DNA from: JBMNOI01 sp050942995
GTDB taxonomy: Bacteria > Chloroflexota > Anaerolineae > UBA1429
NCBI GenBank assembly: GCA_050942995.1
Contig: JBMNOI010000030.1
Span: forward strand, 1-33,434
Reading direction: 5' to 3'
DNA: 33,434 nucleotides
Of this stretch, positions 1 through 6,474 are shown piece after piece. Position numbers and translations under genes: made by a program. The notes under the pieces were generated by a model. That model was not told where the DNA came from and made no database searches. It saw only the letters and a program-made list of their open reading frames with translations. Each line of letters starts with the position of its first letter. Position 1 is the stretch's first letter.

Positions 1-25
1 TCTTTTCAGGAGATTAGTTGGGGGG

Positions 26-50
26 GGCGCCCTCGCATCTTGTGGGCGCC
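26..50. terminator. Possible hairpin after the acyltransferase gene
   Basis: GGCGCCC (26-32) pairs with GGGCGCC (44-50) around an 11-base loop, 20 bases beyond the acyltransferase stop. It borders a run of G residues and lacks a U-tract, so termination is uncertain. Confidence 0.3.
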
Positions 51-69
51 GCCGGTTATAGCTCTCTTA

Positions 70-1266
70 TCACGTGCTCACCCGAGCACGCGTCAGGGCG
101 CGTCGGGCAGCGGCCTGACGGGCTCTGGTGCGCATACCAAAGAGGAAGCGAAGCACATCGATGCGCCGGATGACCAGCTCGTAGAGACCGATGGTGCCGA
201 CCAGCGAGGTGGCGGCCAGCAGGGCGAACTTGGCCGGTAAGGGAATGGGCCAGGAGCGCATGGCATAACCCAGGACCACAATCACCGGATGATGCAGTAT
301 GTAAAAGGGCAACACCGCCTCGTTGGCATAGCTCAATACGGGGTGTGAAAACCGCAAGTGGGCGCGACCGTACCCCAGAATGGCGACGATCCAAAACCAG
401 GCGTTGACGCTGCGCAGGAAAACCGCCAGCCCACGAACGGTGCGTGTGCTACCATCCTGATTCCAGTACAGCCACACTCCCGTCAGGGTGATTAGCGCCA
501 GCAAGAGGGCGATACGACGGTGATCCTGAATGGCGCGCCGAATGCGAGCATCGGTCGCCATCAAGAACCCCAGCAAGAACAGGCAGAAATAGGTCAGCAG
601 GAACCAGCTCGTTTCGCGCCAGAGGATGCCCATTCGCCCGCTGACCGCCTCGGCCCAGAAGAGGATCATGCCCGGCAGCAAAATTGCCCCCGGTAGACCG
701 ACCAGATCGGTCAATATGGATGCGATATGTTTGCCCCGCAGCAGGAACAGCACCAGGAACGGCAGCGCTACCAGGGTAAAGGCCATGAGCCAGAACAGAT
801 ACCACAGGTGGATGCCGGTCAGGGCAAAGTTGCCGCCCATGCCATAGATACCCCGGAAATAGTCGGTCATCCAGAATTGCCCGAGTGTGCCGGTGTATTC
901 GCCTCGCGTCAATCGTTCGATATACACCTGGGGCGGTCCCAGTACCAGCGCCCCCACCAGCAGCGGCACCATCAACCGTAGCGCGCGGTCGCGTGCAAAT
1001 GTCGTTCCGGTGTGTGACATCAGCGCACGACAGGTACTGAACCCCGAGAGCACAAAGAGCAGCGGCATCATCCATTGCATGGTGAACAATACAAACAAAA
1101 AGATCGTCTGATCGGTCTGCTCGTTCTTGGCAAGCCACACAACCGGGTCAAAGAAGCGGGCGCAATGAAAGAGAAACATTCCCCCCATCGCCAATACTCG
1201 CAACCAATCGATCTCGTGTTCTCGCCTTGCCGCTCCTTCCGGCCATATCCCCTCAGCCTGTGTCAT
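70..1266 (-). CDS. Acyltransferase family 3 integral membrane protein
   Basis: Predicted 398-residue membrane acyltransferase of the Acyltransferase_3 / OpgC-OafA type, which transfers acyl groups to sugars or glycans across the inner membrane. The N-terminus has the typical EIDWLRVLA stretch (about 18-26), followed by a conserved His in FLFHCARFF (His34), the PLLFVLSG segment and an Arg-rich cytoplasmic turn (ARDRALRLMVPLL). About ten hydrophobic helices follow, with HLWYL and ILHHPVIVVLG near the end, both typical of this fold. The ATG at 1266 has a GGGAGGA ribosome site about 6 bases upstream. It lies downstream of the TIM-barrel gene but is separated from it by a strong terminator, so it is probably transcribed separately. 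The substrate cannot be told from sequence. Confidence 0.88.
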   Translation of the reverse strand: MTQAEGIWPEGAARREHEIDWLRVLAMGGMFLFHCARFFDPVVWLAKNEQTDQTIFLFVLFTMQWMMPLLFVLSGFSTCRALMSHTGTTFARDRALRLMVPLLVGALVLGPPQVYIERLTRGEYTGTLGQFWMTDYFRGIYGMGGNFALTGIHLWYLFWLMAFTLVALPFLVLFLLRGKHIASILTDLVGLPGAILLPGMILFWAEAVSGRMGILWRETSWFLLTYFCLFLLGFLMATDARIRRAIQDHRRIALLLALITLTGVWLYWNQDGSTRTVRGLAVFLRSVNAWFWIVAILGYGRAHLRFSHPVLSYANEAVLPFYILHHPVIVVLGYAMRSWPIPLPAKFALLAATSLVGTIGLYELVIRRIDVLRFLFGMRTRARQAAARRALTRARVST

Positions 1267-1279
1267 CTCGCTTCCTCCC

Positions 1280-1326
1280 GAACCTCTGAACCTCTTCGCT
1301 CATCGATTCGAGAACCTCGAACGTTC
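1280..1326. repeat. Cluster of GAACCTC repeats plus GAACGTTC palindrome upstream of the acyltransferase
   Basis: Three copies of GAACCTC (1280-1286, 1288-1294, 1312-1318) are followed directly by the palindrome GAACGTTC (1319-1326). They lie just before the acyltransferase start, between it and the preceding terminator. This could be a regulator-binding cluster. Function is inferred only from position and repetition. Confidence 0.35.
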
Positions 1327-1339
1327 AGCGCACCGTGGG

Positions 1340-1389
1340 AAAAAAGACGACAGAGACCGCATTCCGGGCATATCCCGGCTGCGTTCTCT
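1340..1389 (-). terminator. Rho-independent terminator of the TIM-barrel gene
   Basis: On the minus strand, about 37 bases after the stop at 1426, a two-part stem spans 1352-1389: an outer stem AGAGAACGCA/TGCGGTCTCT with one mismatch and an inner stem CCGGG/CCCGG with loop ATATG. It is followed by a T-rich run with six Ts at 1340-1345. Stem plus U-tract is the classic intrinsic terminator form. Confidence 0.8.
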
Positions 1390-1425
1390 GCCGCCCCGTG
1401 TCGATCGTTATATTGTGACGATGGG

Positions 1426-2295
1426 CTAGATCAGCTGCATCATAGCCTTTACGTAGCCGATCGTCCAGGCAGTGGCAATGTCCTCTTTATTCTGCCACTC
1501 GAGCCTGGGCAGATGCTCAGGCGTCAGGTCACCCTGATAGTTGATGTCGCGCAGCGCCTTCATGATCTGCGCGAAATCGGGAGCCAGCGGATCGTCGAGG
1601 AAGAACTCTTTTTCACCGTGGCCGCGGCGGGTGGCGCGCACGTGTACCAGCGCAATTCGATCACCCAGCTTGCGGATCTGGTCATAGATATCGTCGCCGG
1701 CGGAGAGCCACAGGTTCCCGATGCAGATGCAGATGGCATTGGACGGGCTGGGCACCGCTTCTACGAGCTTGTTGAACGTGTCAAAGTCGTGCACCAGGGC
1801 ATGGCCTTTGCGCGTCTCGTGCTCGGCCACCGGATGCAGCGCAGCGCGCACGCCACAGGCCTCGGCCTTGTCTATGAACTTGCGATAGAAGGTGACCAGG
1901 CGATCCCAGGCTTCGTCCAGCTTGGCCGGATCCTCGGGATAATCGCCCATCATGAACACGTTCAGCGTATCGGCGCCCACTTCGCTCATGGCCTCCAGGC
2001 TCTTGAGCAATCCTTCCCACTGGGCCTTGCCCTCAGGGCTGTCGCTGTAGACCTTGGGGGTCAAAGGCGGCCAGTACTGCATGGTGTGGAAGCTCAGACC
2101 GGCCTCTTCGATCTCGCGCTTCATCGCCTTGAGCGCGTCGACGTCCACATAGGCTTTTTCCGCGAATCCGGGCACGTTGCCAAAGGGGATCACCAGGCGA
2201 TCGATCTCCAGGTCCTTCAGGTAGCGCAGTGCCCCCGTCAGCGTGCCATCGGCGATGCTGGCGATATTGATGGCTAGGTCCATCGTTTGCGTCAT
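1426..2295 (-). CDS. TIM-barrel sugar isomerase/dehydratase, mannonate dehydratase (UxuA)-like
   Basis: Predicted 289-residue protein of the xylose-isomerase-like TIM-barrel superfamily. The C-terminal half carries motifs that resemble mannonate dehydratase: LHP with His154, a Cys-containing strand ICICIGN (Cys189/Cys191), LVHVR with His218, then the FFLDD and APDFAQIM region and LTPEHLP near 258-263. These are likely metal and substrate ligands. A UxuA-like enzyme would dehydrate D-mannonate in hexuronate catabolism, but the protein is shorter than E. coli UxuA, so a related isomerase or epimerase is equally possible. The ATG at 2295 was chosen because GAGGAG lies 7 bases upstream; the reading frame extends to 2337 but has no ribosome site there. 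It has its own promoter, an overlapping LacI-type operator-like site, and a terminator behind it. Confidence 0.8.
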   Translation of the reverse strand: MTQTMDLAINIASIADGTLTGALRYLKDLEIDRLVIPFGNVPGFAEKAYVDVDALKAMKREIEEAGLSFHTMQYWPPLTPKVYSDSPEGKAQWEGLLKSLEAMSEVGADTLNVFMMGDYPEDPAKLDEAWDRLVTFYRKFIDKAEACGVRAALHPVAEHETRKGHALVHDFDTFNKLVEAVPSPSNAICICIGNLWLSAGDDIYDQIRKLGDRIALVHVRATRRGHGEKEFFLDDPLAPDFAQIMKALRDINYQGDLTPEHLPRLEWQNKEDIATAWTIGYVKAMMQLI

Positions 2296-2359
2296 TGTGC
2301 GTCTCCTCAAGATGATGGTCGGACAGGCAGACCGCACCCATTGCAGCCCTGCCAGCCGG

Positions 2360-2389
2360 ATTATACCCCCTGCTACAGCCGCAATGCAA
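2360..2389 (-). promoter_or_regulatory. SigA-type promoter of the TIM-barrel gene
   Basis: Minus-strand TTGCAT (2389-2384), an 18-base spacer and a perfect TATAAT (2365-2360). Transcription would begin near 2353, giving a leader of about 58 bases before the ATG at 2295. Confidence 0.65.
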
Positions 2390-2397
2390 ACGCTTGT
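2386..2397. promoter_or_regulatory. LacI-family operator-like site over the -35 box
   Basis: GCAAACGCTTGT matches the LacI-family operator form GnAAnCGnTTnC at seven of eight fixed bases and overlaps the -35 hexamer at 2384-2389. A repressor bound here would block the promoter. One-mismatch matches arise by chance, so the call rests on position and on similar sites at 14926 and 21812. Confidence 0.4.
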
Positions 2398-2598
2398 GCC
2401 ACCCCTTATCAGACATGGGGTGTGATCGCTCTGGCCGGGATGGGGGTCCGAGCGCCAAGCCCGGGATAGATCAGGATGAGGGAGCGCTTGCGTCGCAGCA
2501 CCTGGTTCATCATGATCACCATTGTGCTGCCATCGAGGTTGGCAAAGGGAGCCGGTAACCGTCCGTGGTGAACTGTTCCGAGGTGATGGCGCGATAAT

Positions 2599-2633
2599 CG
2601 TTCGGGGCCGTCGGACAACGACGGCCCCGAACG
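2599..2633 (-). terminator. Hairpin terminator after the GH3 gene
   Basis: A perfect 15-base-pair stem (CGTTCGGGGCCGTCG paired with its complement) closes a 5-base loop 13 bases beyond the GH3 stop codon. The downstream minus-strand tail (ATTATCGCG) is not a real U-tract, so termination may be weak or the hairpin may protect the 3' end. Confidence 0.6.
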
Positions 2634-2646
2634 ATGCAGGACAGGC

Positions 2647-5028
2647 TCAGCCTATGATCTCGAAATCGCCTTCCAGCCCCTGAGCCGAGTTGGGGCCAAC
2701 CCACACTTTGAACGCGCCGGGCTCGACGACGTAGCGGTTATCCAGCCCGTGGAAGCCCAGTTCGGCGGTCGGCACGACAAAGCGAACGGTTTTGCTCTCC
2801 CCGGGCTGCAGCGATACCTTCTGGAAGCCCTTGAGCTCCTTCACCGGTCGGGTCACGCTGCCCACCAGGTCGCGCACGTAGAGCTGCACGATTTCGTCAC
2901 CGGCGCGCTCGCCGGTATTGGTGATCGTGGCCGTCACCACCAGCTGGCCGTCTGTGACCACCTTGGGCGTCTCGACCACCAGATCGGTGTACTCATAGGT
3001 GGTATAGCTCAGCCCATAGCCAAAGGGGTAGAGCGGATCGTTGATCTCGTCGATATAGTTGGAACGGAACGGATCCTGGAACTGCTTCGTGCCTGCGCCG
3101 GTGGCGGGGCGACCGGTGCTCTTGTGTGCATAGTATACCGGGATCTGTCCCACCGTTCGCGGAAAAGACATCACCAGTTTACCCGACGGGTTGGCTACGC
3201 CAAACAGGATATCGGCCACGGCGCGGCCGTGACGGATGCCGCCGTGCCACGACTGCAAGATGGCCGGCACATGCTCGGCGGCCCAGGTGAGTTCCAGCGG
3301 GCGCCCGGAGAGCACCACCAGCACCACCGGCGTGCCCGTGGCAACCACGGCCTCCAACAGTTCCTGCTGCCGCCCCGGCAGGTCGATGTAGGCACGAGAG
3401 TGGGCTTCCCCGCTCATGTCGTCGGTCTCGCCCAGTACCAGCACGGCCACGTCGGCCTCGCGGGCCACCTCGACCGCCGCCTCGATCTCGGCCTCTGGCG
3501 TCACGGCCGATTCGCGCTGGGCCCTGGCGATCGCCTCGAAATCGATGCTGCTCAGATCGACGTCGGCCGCTTTGAGCTGACCGATGATGACGCTCAGATT
3601 GATCATGCCGGTGTCGATCATGCTCAGCGGCACACCGAAGGATTCCAGGTCCACATCGCCCCAATCGACGTCGCTCAGCTTGACGCGGCTCCAGTCGATG
3701 CCGTACTCATCCAGCTTGGGGGGCTGCACGTCGCAGCCTTTGGCGTGTACCACCTCACCCCGGCAGGTGGCGCGGATGGCGTCCAGCACCGTATCCACAT
3801 CTTCAGGATTCCCCTGCCACGACCAGCAGCCCAGCGGCGACTTTTTGTCGTCGGCCAGTGGGCCGATCACGGCGATTTTGCGGGTATCCGGCGCCAGCGG
3901 GAGCAGACCGTCCGCGTTCTTGAGCAGCACCATCGACCTGGTGGCCACTTCCAGCGCCTTTTCCCGATAGTCCTCGCGCAGCATGTACTGCGCCGCCAGC
4001 GACTCGTCGGTGTAGGGGTTCTCGAACAGCCCGAGGATGATCTTCAGAGCCAGAATGCGACGCACCGCCTCGTTCACCAGGCTCTCGGGCACAACCCCCT
4101 CGCGCACCAGCTCGGCCAGATGGGTGGGGAAGGCGTGCCCCATCATGTCCATATCTACGCCGGCCAGCGCGGCCTTGGCCGCCGCCTCTTTGAGGTCTGC
4201 CGCGATGCCGTGCGGGACCAGCTCGCCCAGCGCGTTGTAATCGCTGAGGACCACGCCCTGCCAGTTCCAGTTGTCGCGCAGCACGGTGCGCAGGATGAAC
4301 TCGTTCGCCGATGCCGGCACGCCGCCGATCTCGTTGAACGACGACATCACGCTGCCCGCGCCCTCGTCAAAGGCCGCCTTAAAGGGGGGCAGGTAGATGT
4401 CGCGCAGGGTGCGTTCGGACATGTCGGTGGTGTTGTAATCTTTGCCCGCTTCGGCGGCGCCGTAGGCGACATAATGCTTGGGGCAGGCGACGATGCGTCG
4501 TCCGCCGGGCAGTCCCTCGGCCTGGAATCCACGCACCCGCGCGCGGGCCATCGCCGCGCCCAGGAAGGGATCCTCGCCGGCACCCTCGGCGACACGCCCC
4601 CAGCGAGGATCGCGGGCGACATCGACCATGGGCGCAAAGATCCAGTGAAAGCCGTTGCAGGCCGCCTCCACGGCGGCGATGCGTGCCGCCTCCTCCAGCA
4701 GGTCCGGATCCCATGTGCAGGCCTCGGCCAGAGGGATGGGGAACACGGTGCGCAGGCCGTGGATGACGTCATAGCCGTAGATGATGGGAATACCCAGGCG
4801 GCTCTCTTCGACCGCGATCTTTTGCAGGCGGTTGATCTCACTCAGGTCGCTGAGGGTGAGGATCGAGCCGATGCCGCCGGCCCGGATTTGCTCCTCCAGA
4901 CCTTCCACACGACCCGATTGGGTCATCTGTCCGACCTTTTCCTCCAGGGTCATGCGTCCCAGCAGCTCTTCTACCCGGCGGGATACCTCCTCGTCAGGCC
5001 CCGTGAAGCGCCAGTATGTTTCTGCCAT
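2647..5028 (-). CDS. bglX: Glycoside hydrolase family 3 beta-glucosidase (BglX-like)
   Basis: Predicted 793-residue GH3 enzyme that releases terminal beta-linked glucose (or xylose) from oligosaccharides by a retaining mechanism. The N-terminal (beta/alpha)8 domain has the family signature KHYVAYG (about 184-190), the DMSERTLRDIYLPPF block and the nucleophile motif VVLSDYNALGEL, with Asp263 the catalytic nucleophile. An alpha/beta sandwich domain follows, and the last 130 residues form a fibronectin-III-like domain (TNTGERAGDEIVQLYV). There is no signal peptide, unlike periplasmic E. coli BglX, so it probably acts in the cytoplasm. The ATG at 5028 was chosen because GAGGAG sits 8 bases upstream and family similarity begins there; the longer frame to 5223 has no homology-like content. 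Substrate range within GH3 cannot be fixed from sequence. Confidence 0.93.
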   Translation of the reverse strand: MAETYWRFTGPDEEVSRRVEELLGRMTLEEKVGQMTQSGRVEGLEEQIRAGGIGSILTLSDLSEINRLQKIAVEESRLGIPIIYGYDVIHGLRTVFPIPLAEACTWDPDLLEEAARIAAVEAACNGFHWIFAPMVDVARDPRWGRVAEGAGEDPFLGAAMARARVRGFQAEGLPGGRRIVACPKHYVAYGAAEAGKDYNTTDMSERTLRDIYLPPFKAAFDEGAGSVMSSFNEIGGVPASANEFILRTVLRDNWNWQGVVLSDYNALGELVPHGIAADLKEAAAKAALAGVDMDMMGHAFPTHLAELVREGVVPESLVNEAVRRILALKIILGLFENPYTDESLAAQYMLREDYREKALEVATRSMVLLKNADGLLPLAPDTRKIAVIGPLADDKKSPLGCWSWQGNPEDVDTVLDAIRATCRGEVVHAKGCDVQPPKLDEYGIDWSRVKLSDVDWGDVDLESFGVPLSMIDTGMINLSVIIGQLKAADVDLSSIDFEAIARAQRESAVTPEAEIEAAVEVAREADVAVLVLGETDDMSGEAHSRAYIDLPGRQQELLEAVVATGTPVVLVVLSGRPLELTWAAEHVPAILQSWHGGIRHGRAVADILFGVANPSGKLVMSFPRTVGQIPVYYAHKSTGRPATGAGTKQFQDPFRSNYIDEINDPLYPFGYGLSYTTYEYTDLVVETPKVVTDGQLVVTATITNTGERAGDEIVQLYVRDLVGSVTRPVKELKGFQKVSLQPGESKTVRFVVPTAELGFHGLDNRYVVEPGAFKVWVGPNSAQGLEGDFEIIG

Positions 5029-5158
5029 GGTTATTCTCCTCATTATGGCATATTGGGCGGGGACCATCCCCGCGGCAAACGCATCGGCTGGTGCAGAGTG
5101 TACCGCAAAATACCCGATAACAAAAACGTCGGAGCGATCTAACCCGACGAGTTGCCTT

Positions 5159-5374
5159 CTATCTGAACGCCCGACCCGGCGGCAAGATCCCGACGATTCC
5201 CTCGGGGAAAGGATATCCCGCATCCAGATCGCTCATGCTTCGTTCGATGGCGTCGTGGATGAGCCGGGTGGCCTCGGCCTTGTCGATGGTGTCGCCCATC
5301 GTAAGCAGACGCATGGCGTCATAGTGTGGGGTGGGGAGATGAAACTCTGATTTTTCGAACACACGGTACTGCAT
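5159..5374 (-). CDS. Small hypothetical protein upstream of the GH3 gene
   Basis: Possible 71-residue protein that I do not recognise. It is soluble and mixed in charge, with an amphipathic central stretch (KAEATRLIHDAIERSMSDL) and a C-terminal GIVGILPPGRAFR. The ATG at 5374 follows a GGGGG ribosome-site-like run 4-8 bases upstream; an in-frame ATG at 5392 would add six residues but lacks such a site. A TATACT hexamer lies at 5421-5416 without a clear -35. It is on the same strand as the GH3 gene, 130 bases upstream, and may share its transcript. It may also be a chance frame in a GC-rich intergenic stretch. Confidence 0.45.
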   Translation of the reverse strand: MQYRVFEKSEFHLPTPHYDAMRLLTMGDTIDKAEATRLIHDAIERSMSDLDAGYPFPEGIVGILPPGRAFR

Positions 5375-5521
5375 GGTGCCCCCAGATGACATGAACGGCT
5401 TGCTATCCTGTCTTCAGTATAGCACAGGAGGCGTGTCGGGATCACCCCCCGAAAGGAGGGGCAAGAAGGGGGCGGTTGGCCCGGATCGTCCGATTCGTCA
5501 TCTCTGAGGTCGTCCGTGCCG

Positions 5522-5550
5522 TTGTATCGGCGGTCGGCCTGAGGTACAAT
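5522..5550 (+). promoter_or_regulatory. Promoter of the RraA-like gene
   Basis: TTGTAT (5522-5527), a 17-base spacer and TACAAT (5545-5550). The -10 matches at five of six bases with ideal spacing; the -35 matches at three of six. The start codon is 55 bases downstream of the -10. Confidence 0.55.
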
Positions 5551-5604
5551 GCGGGTGGAGGCGCCCCTGGCGGCGCCACATACACCGCAGAAGGAGGCCA
5601 CCCC

Positions 5605-6336
5605 ATGTCCATGTCTGTGTCCGAGATGCTGGAGGCGTTGCGCGAGTTCGATACGCCCTCGGTCACCAACGTCGTCGCCACCTACCCGTCCAATCCGCTC
5701 TGCCTGGGGCTTTACAATCCCTGGAGCGAGAACTGGTACACCGACCAGACCATCCGCTGCATGTATCCCGAGCTCGGGCCGCTGGTGGGCTATGCCGTCA
5801 CCTGCGTCTATGGCCTGCCCGATCCCAACTATAAACGCCTGACCTTTATGGACGTCATCGACGCTCTGGATGCCTCGCCCAAGCCCACGATACTGGTACT
5901 CCAGCAAAAGTTTCCGCCCGAGATCGCCGGCAAGGTGGGGCTGGCCGGCGGCAACATGACCGCTGCTATGCAGGCGGTGGGCTGCGTCGGCGTCGTCTCG
6001 AACGGGCCGTCGCGCGATATCGACGAGATCCGGCCCATGGGATTCCAGTATCTGCTCAGCGGCATCACCCCGGGCCACGGTGACATGGCCGTGCATGCGG
6101 TGAACGTGCCGGTGCATGTGTCCGGTATGGATGTGGCCCCCGGTGAGATCATCCATATGGATGAGAACGGCGCCTGCAAGTTCCCGGCGGACAAGCTCGA
6201 AGCCGTGCTGAATAACCTCATCGCCCTGCGCGATGAAGAGGGCGCGCGTATCTCGGCGTTGCGCGGTGCCCGCACCGCCGCAGAGGTGAGGGCCATCTTT
6301 GGCGGCCGCGGCTATGCTCAGGGCGATAAGAAATAG
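5605..6336 (+). CDS. RraA family protein (HMG aldolase / RNase E inhibitor fold)
   Basis: Predicted 243-residue RraA-like protein. The family includes 4-hydroxy-4-methyl-2-oxoglutarate (HMG) aldolases and oxaloacetate decarboxylases with an Arg-Asp metal/substrate motif, and the E. coli RNase E regulator RraA. The defining region is GVVSNGPSRDIDEIRPMGF (about 132-150), where the SRD motif supplies the conserved Arg and Asp. It is longer than minimal RraA (about 160 residues), like many stand-alone family members in sugar-acid gene neighbourhoods. The ATG at 5605 has AAGGAGG 7 bases upstream; the upstream frame to 5476 crosses the promoter and is not coding. Neighbours are glycan enzymes, so an aldolase or lyase role in sugar-acid breakdown is more likely than RNase regulation, but the substrate is unknown. 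Confidence 0.85.
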   Translation: MSMSVSEMLEALREFDTPSVTNVVATYPSNPLCLGLYNPWSENWYTDQTIRCMYPELGPLVGYAVTCVYGLPDPNYKRLTFMDVIDALDASPKPTILVLQQKFPPEIAGKVGLAGGNMTAAMQAVGCVGVVSNGPSRDIDEIRPMGFQYLLSGITPGHGDMAVHAVNVPVHVSGMDVAPGEIIHMDENGACKFPADKLEAVLNNLIALRDEEGARISALRGARTAAEVRAIFGGRGYAQGDKK

Positions 6337-6343
6337 GCGCACA

Positions 6344-6378
6344 AAAGGGGCGGTGGGAATCACTCCCACCGCCCCTTT
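6344..6378. terminator. Bidirectional hairpin terminator between the RraA-like and GH31 genes
   Basis: A perfect 15-base-pair stem (6344-6358 with 6364-6378) and a 5-base loop begins 8 bases after the RraA-like stop codon. Terminal A and T triplets give short U-tracts on both strands, as expected between convergent genes. Confidence 0.75.
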
Positions 6379-6420
6379 CTTATGACTTTGCCCCGGGGTG
6401 TGTTTGATGAGGGTTGTTAT

Positions 6421-6449
6421 GTGGTTGTGGAGGCAGTCTCCGCAACCAC
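6421..6449 (-). terminator. Second hairpin downstream of the GH31 gene
   Basis: Arms 6421-6432 and 6438-6449 pair over 12 bases with one G-T pair and loop GCAGT, about 26 bases after the GH31 stop codon. There is no U-tract, so it may be a weak terminator or an RNA-stabilising hairpin. Confidence 0.4.
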
Positions 6450-6474
6450 CTCAACCGCCCCATTCGGGCTCTGC

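Larger units (their letters stand above)
2296..2646. other. Intergenic region between the TIM-barrel gene and the GH3 gene
   Basis: This 351-base stretch has no convincing gene. It holds the promoter and operator-like site of the TIM-barrel gene (2360-2397) and the hairpin that probably terminates the GH3 gene (2599-2633). Short open frames here are shadows with no ribosome site. Confidence 0.7.

Noticed and set aside
2749..5142. 797-residue open frame on the plus strand opposite the GH3 gene
   Set aside because: It is a shadow of the GC-rich GH3 gene: no ribosome site, His/Gln/Arg-rich composition and no recognisable domain.
5233..6369. 378-residue minus-strand frame opposite the RraA-like gene
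   Set aside because: Shadow frame running through two promoters and a terminator.
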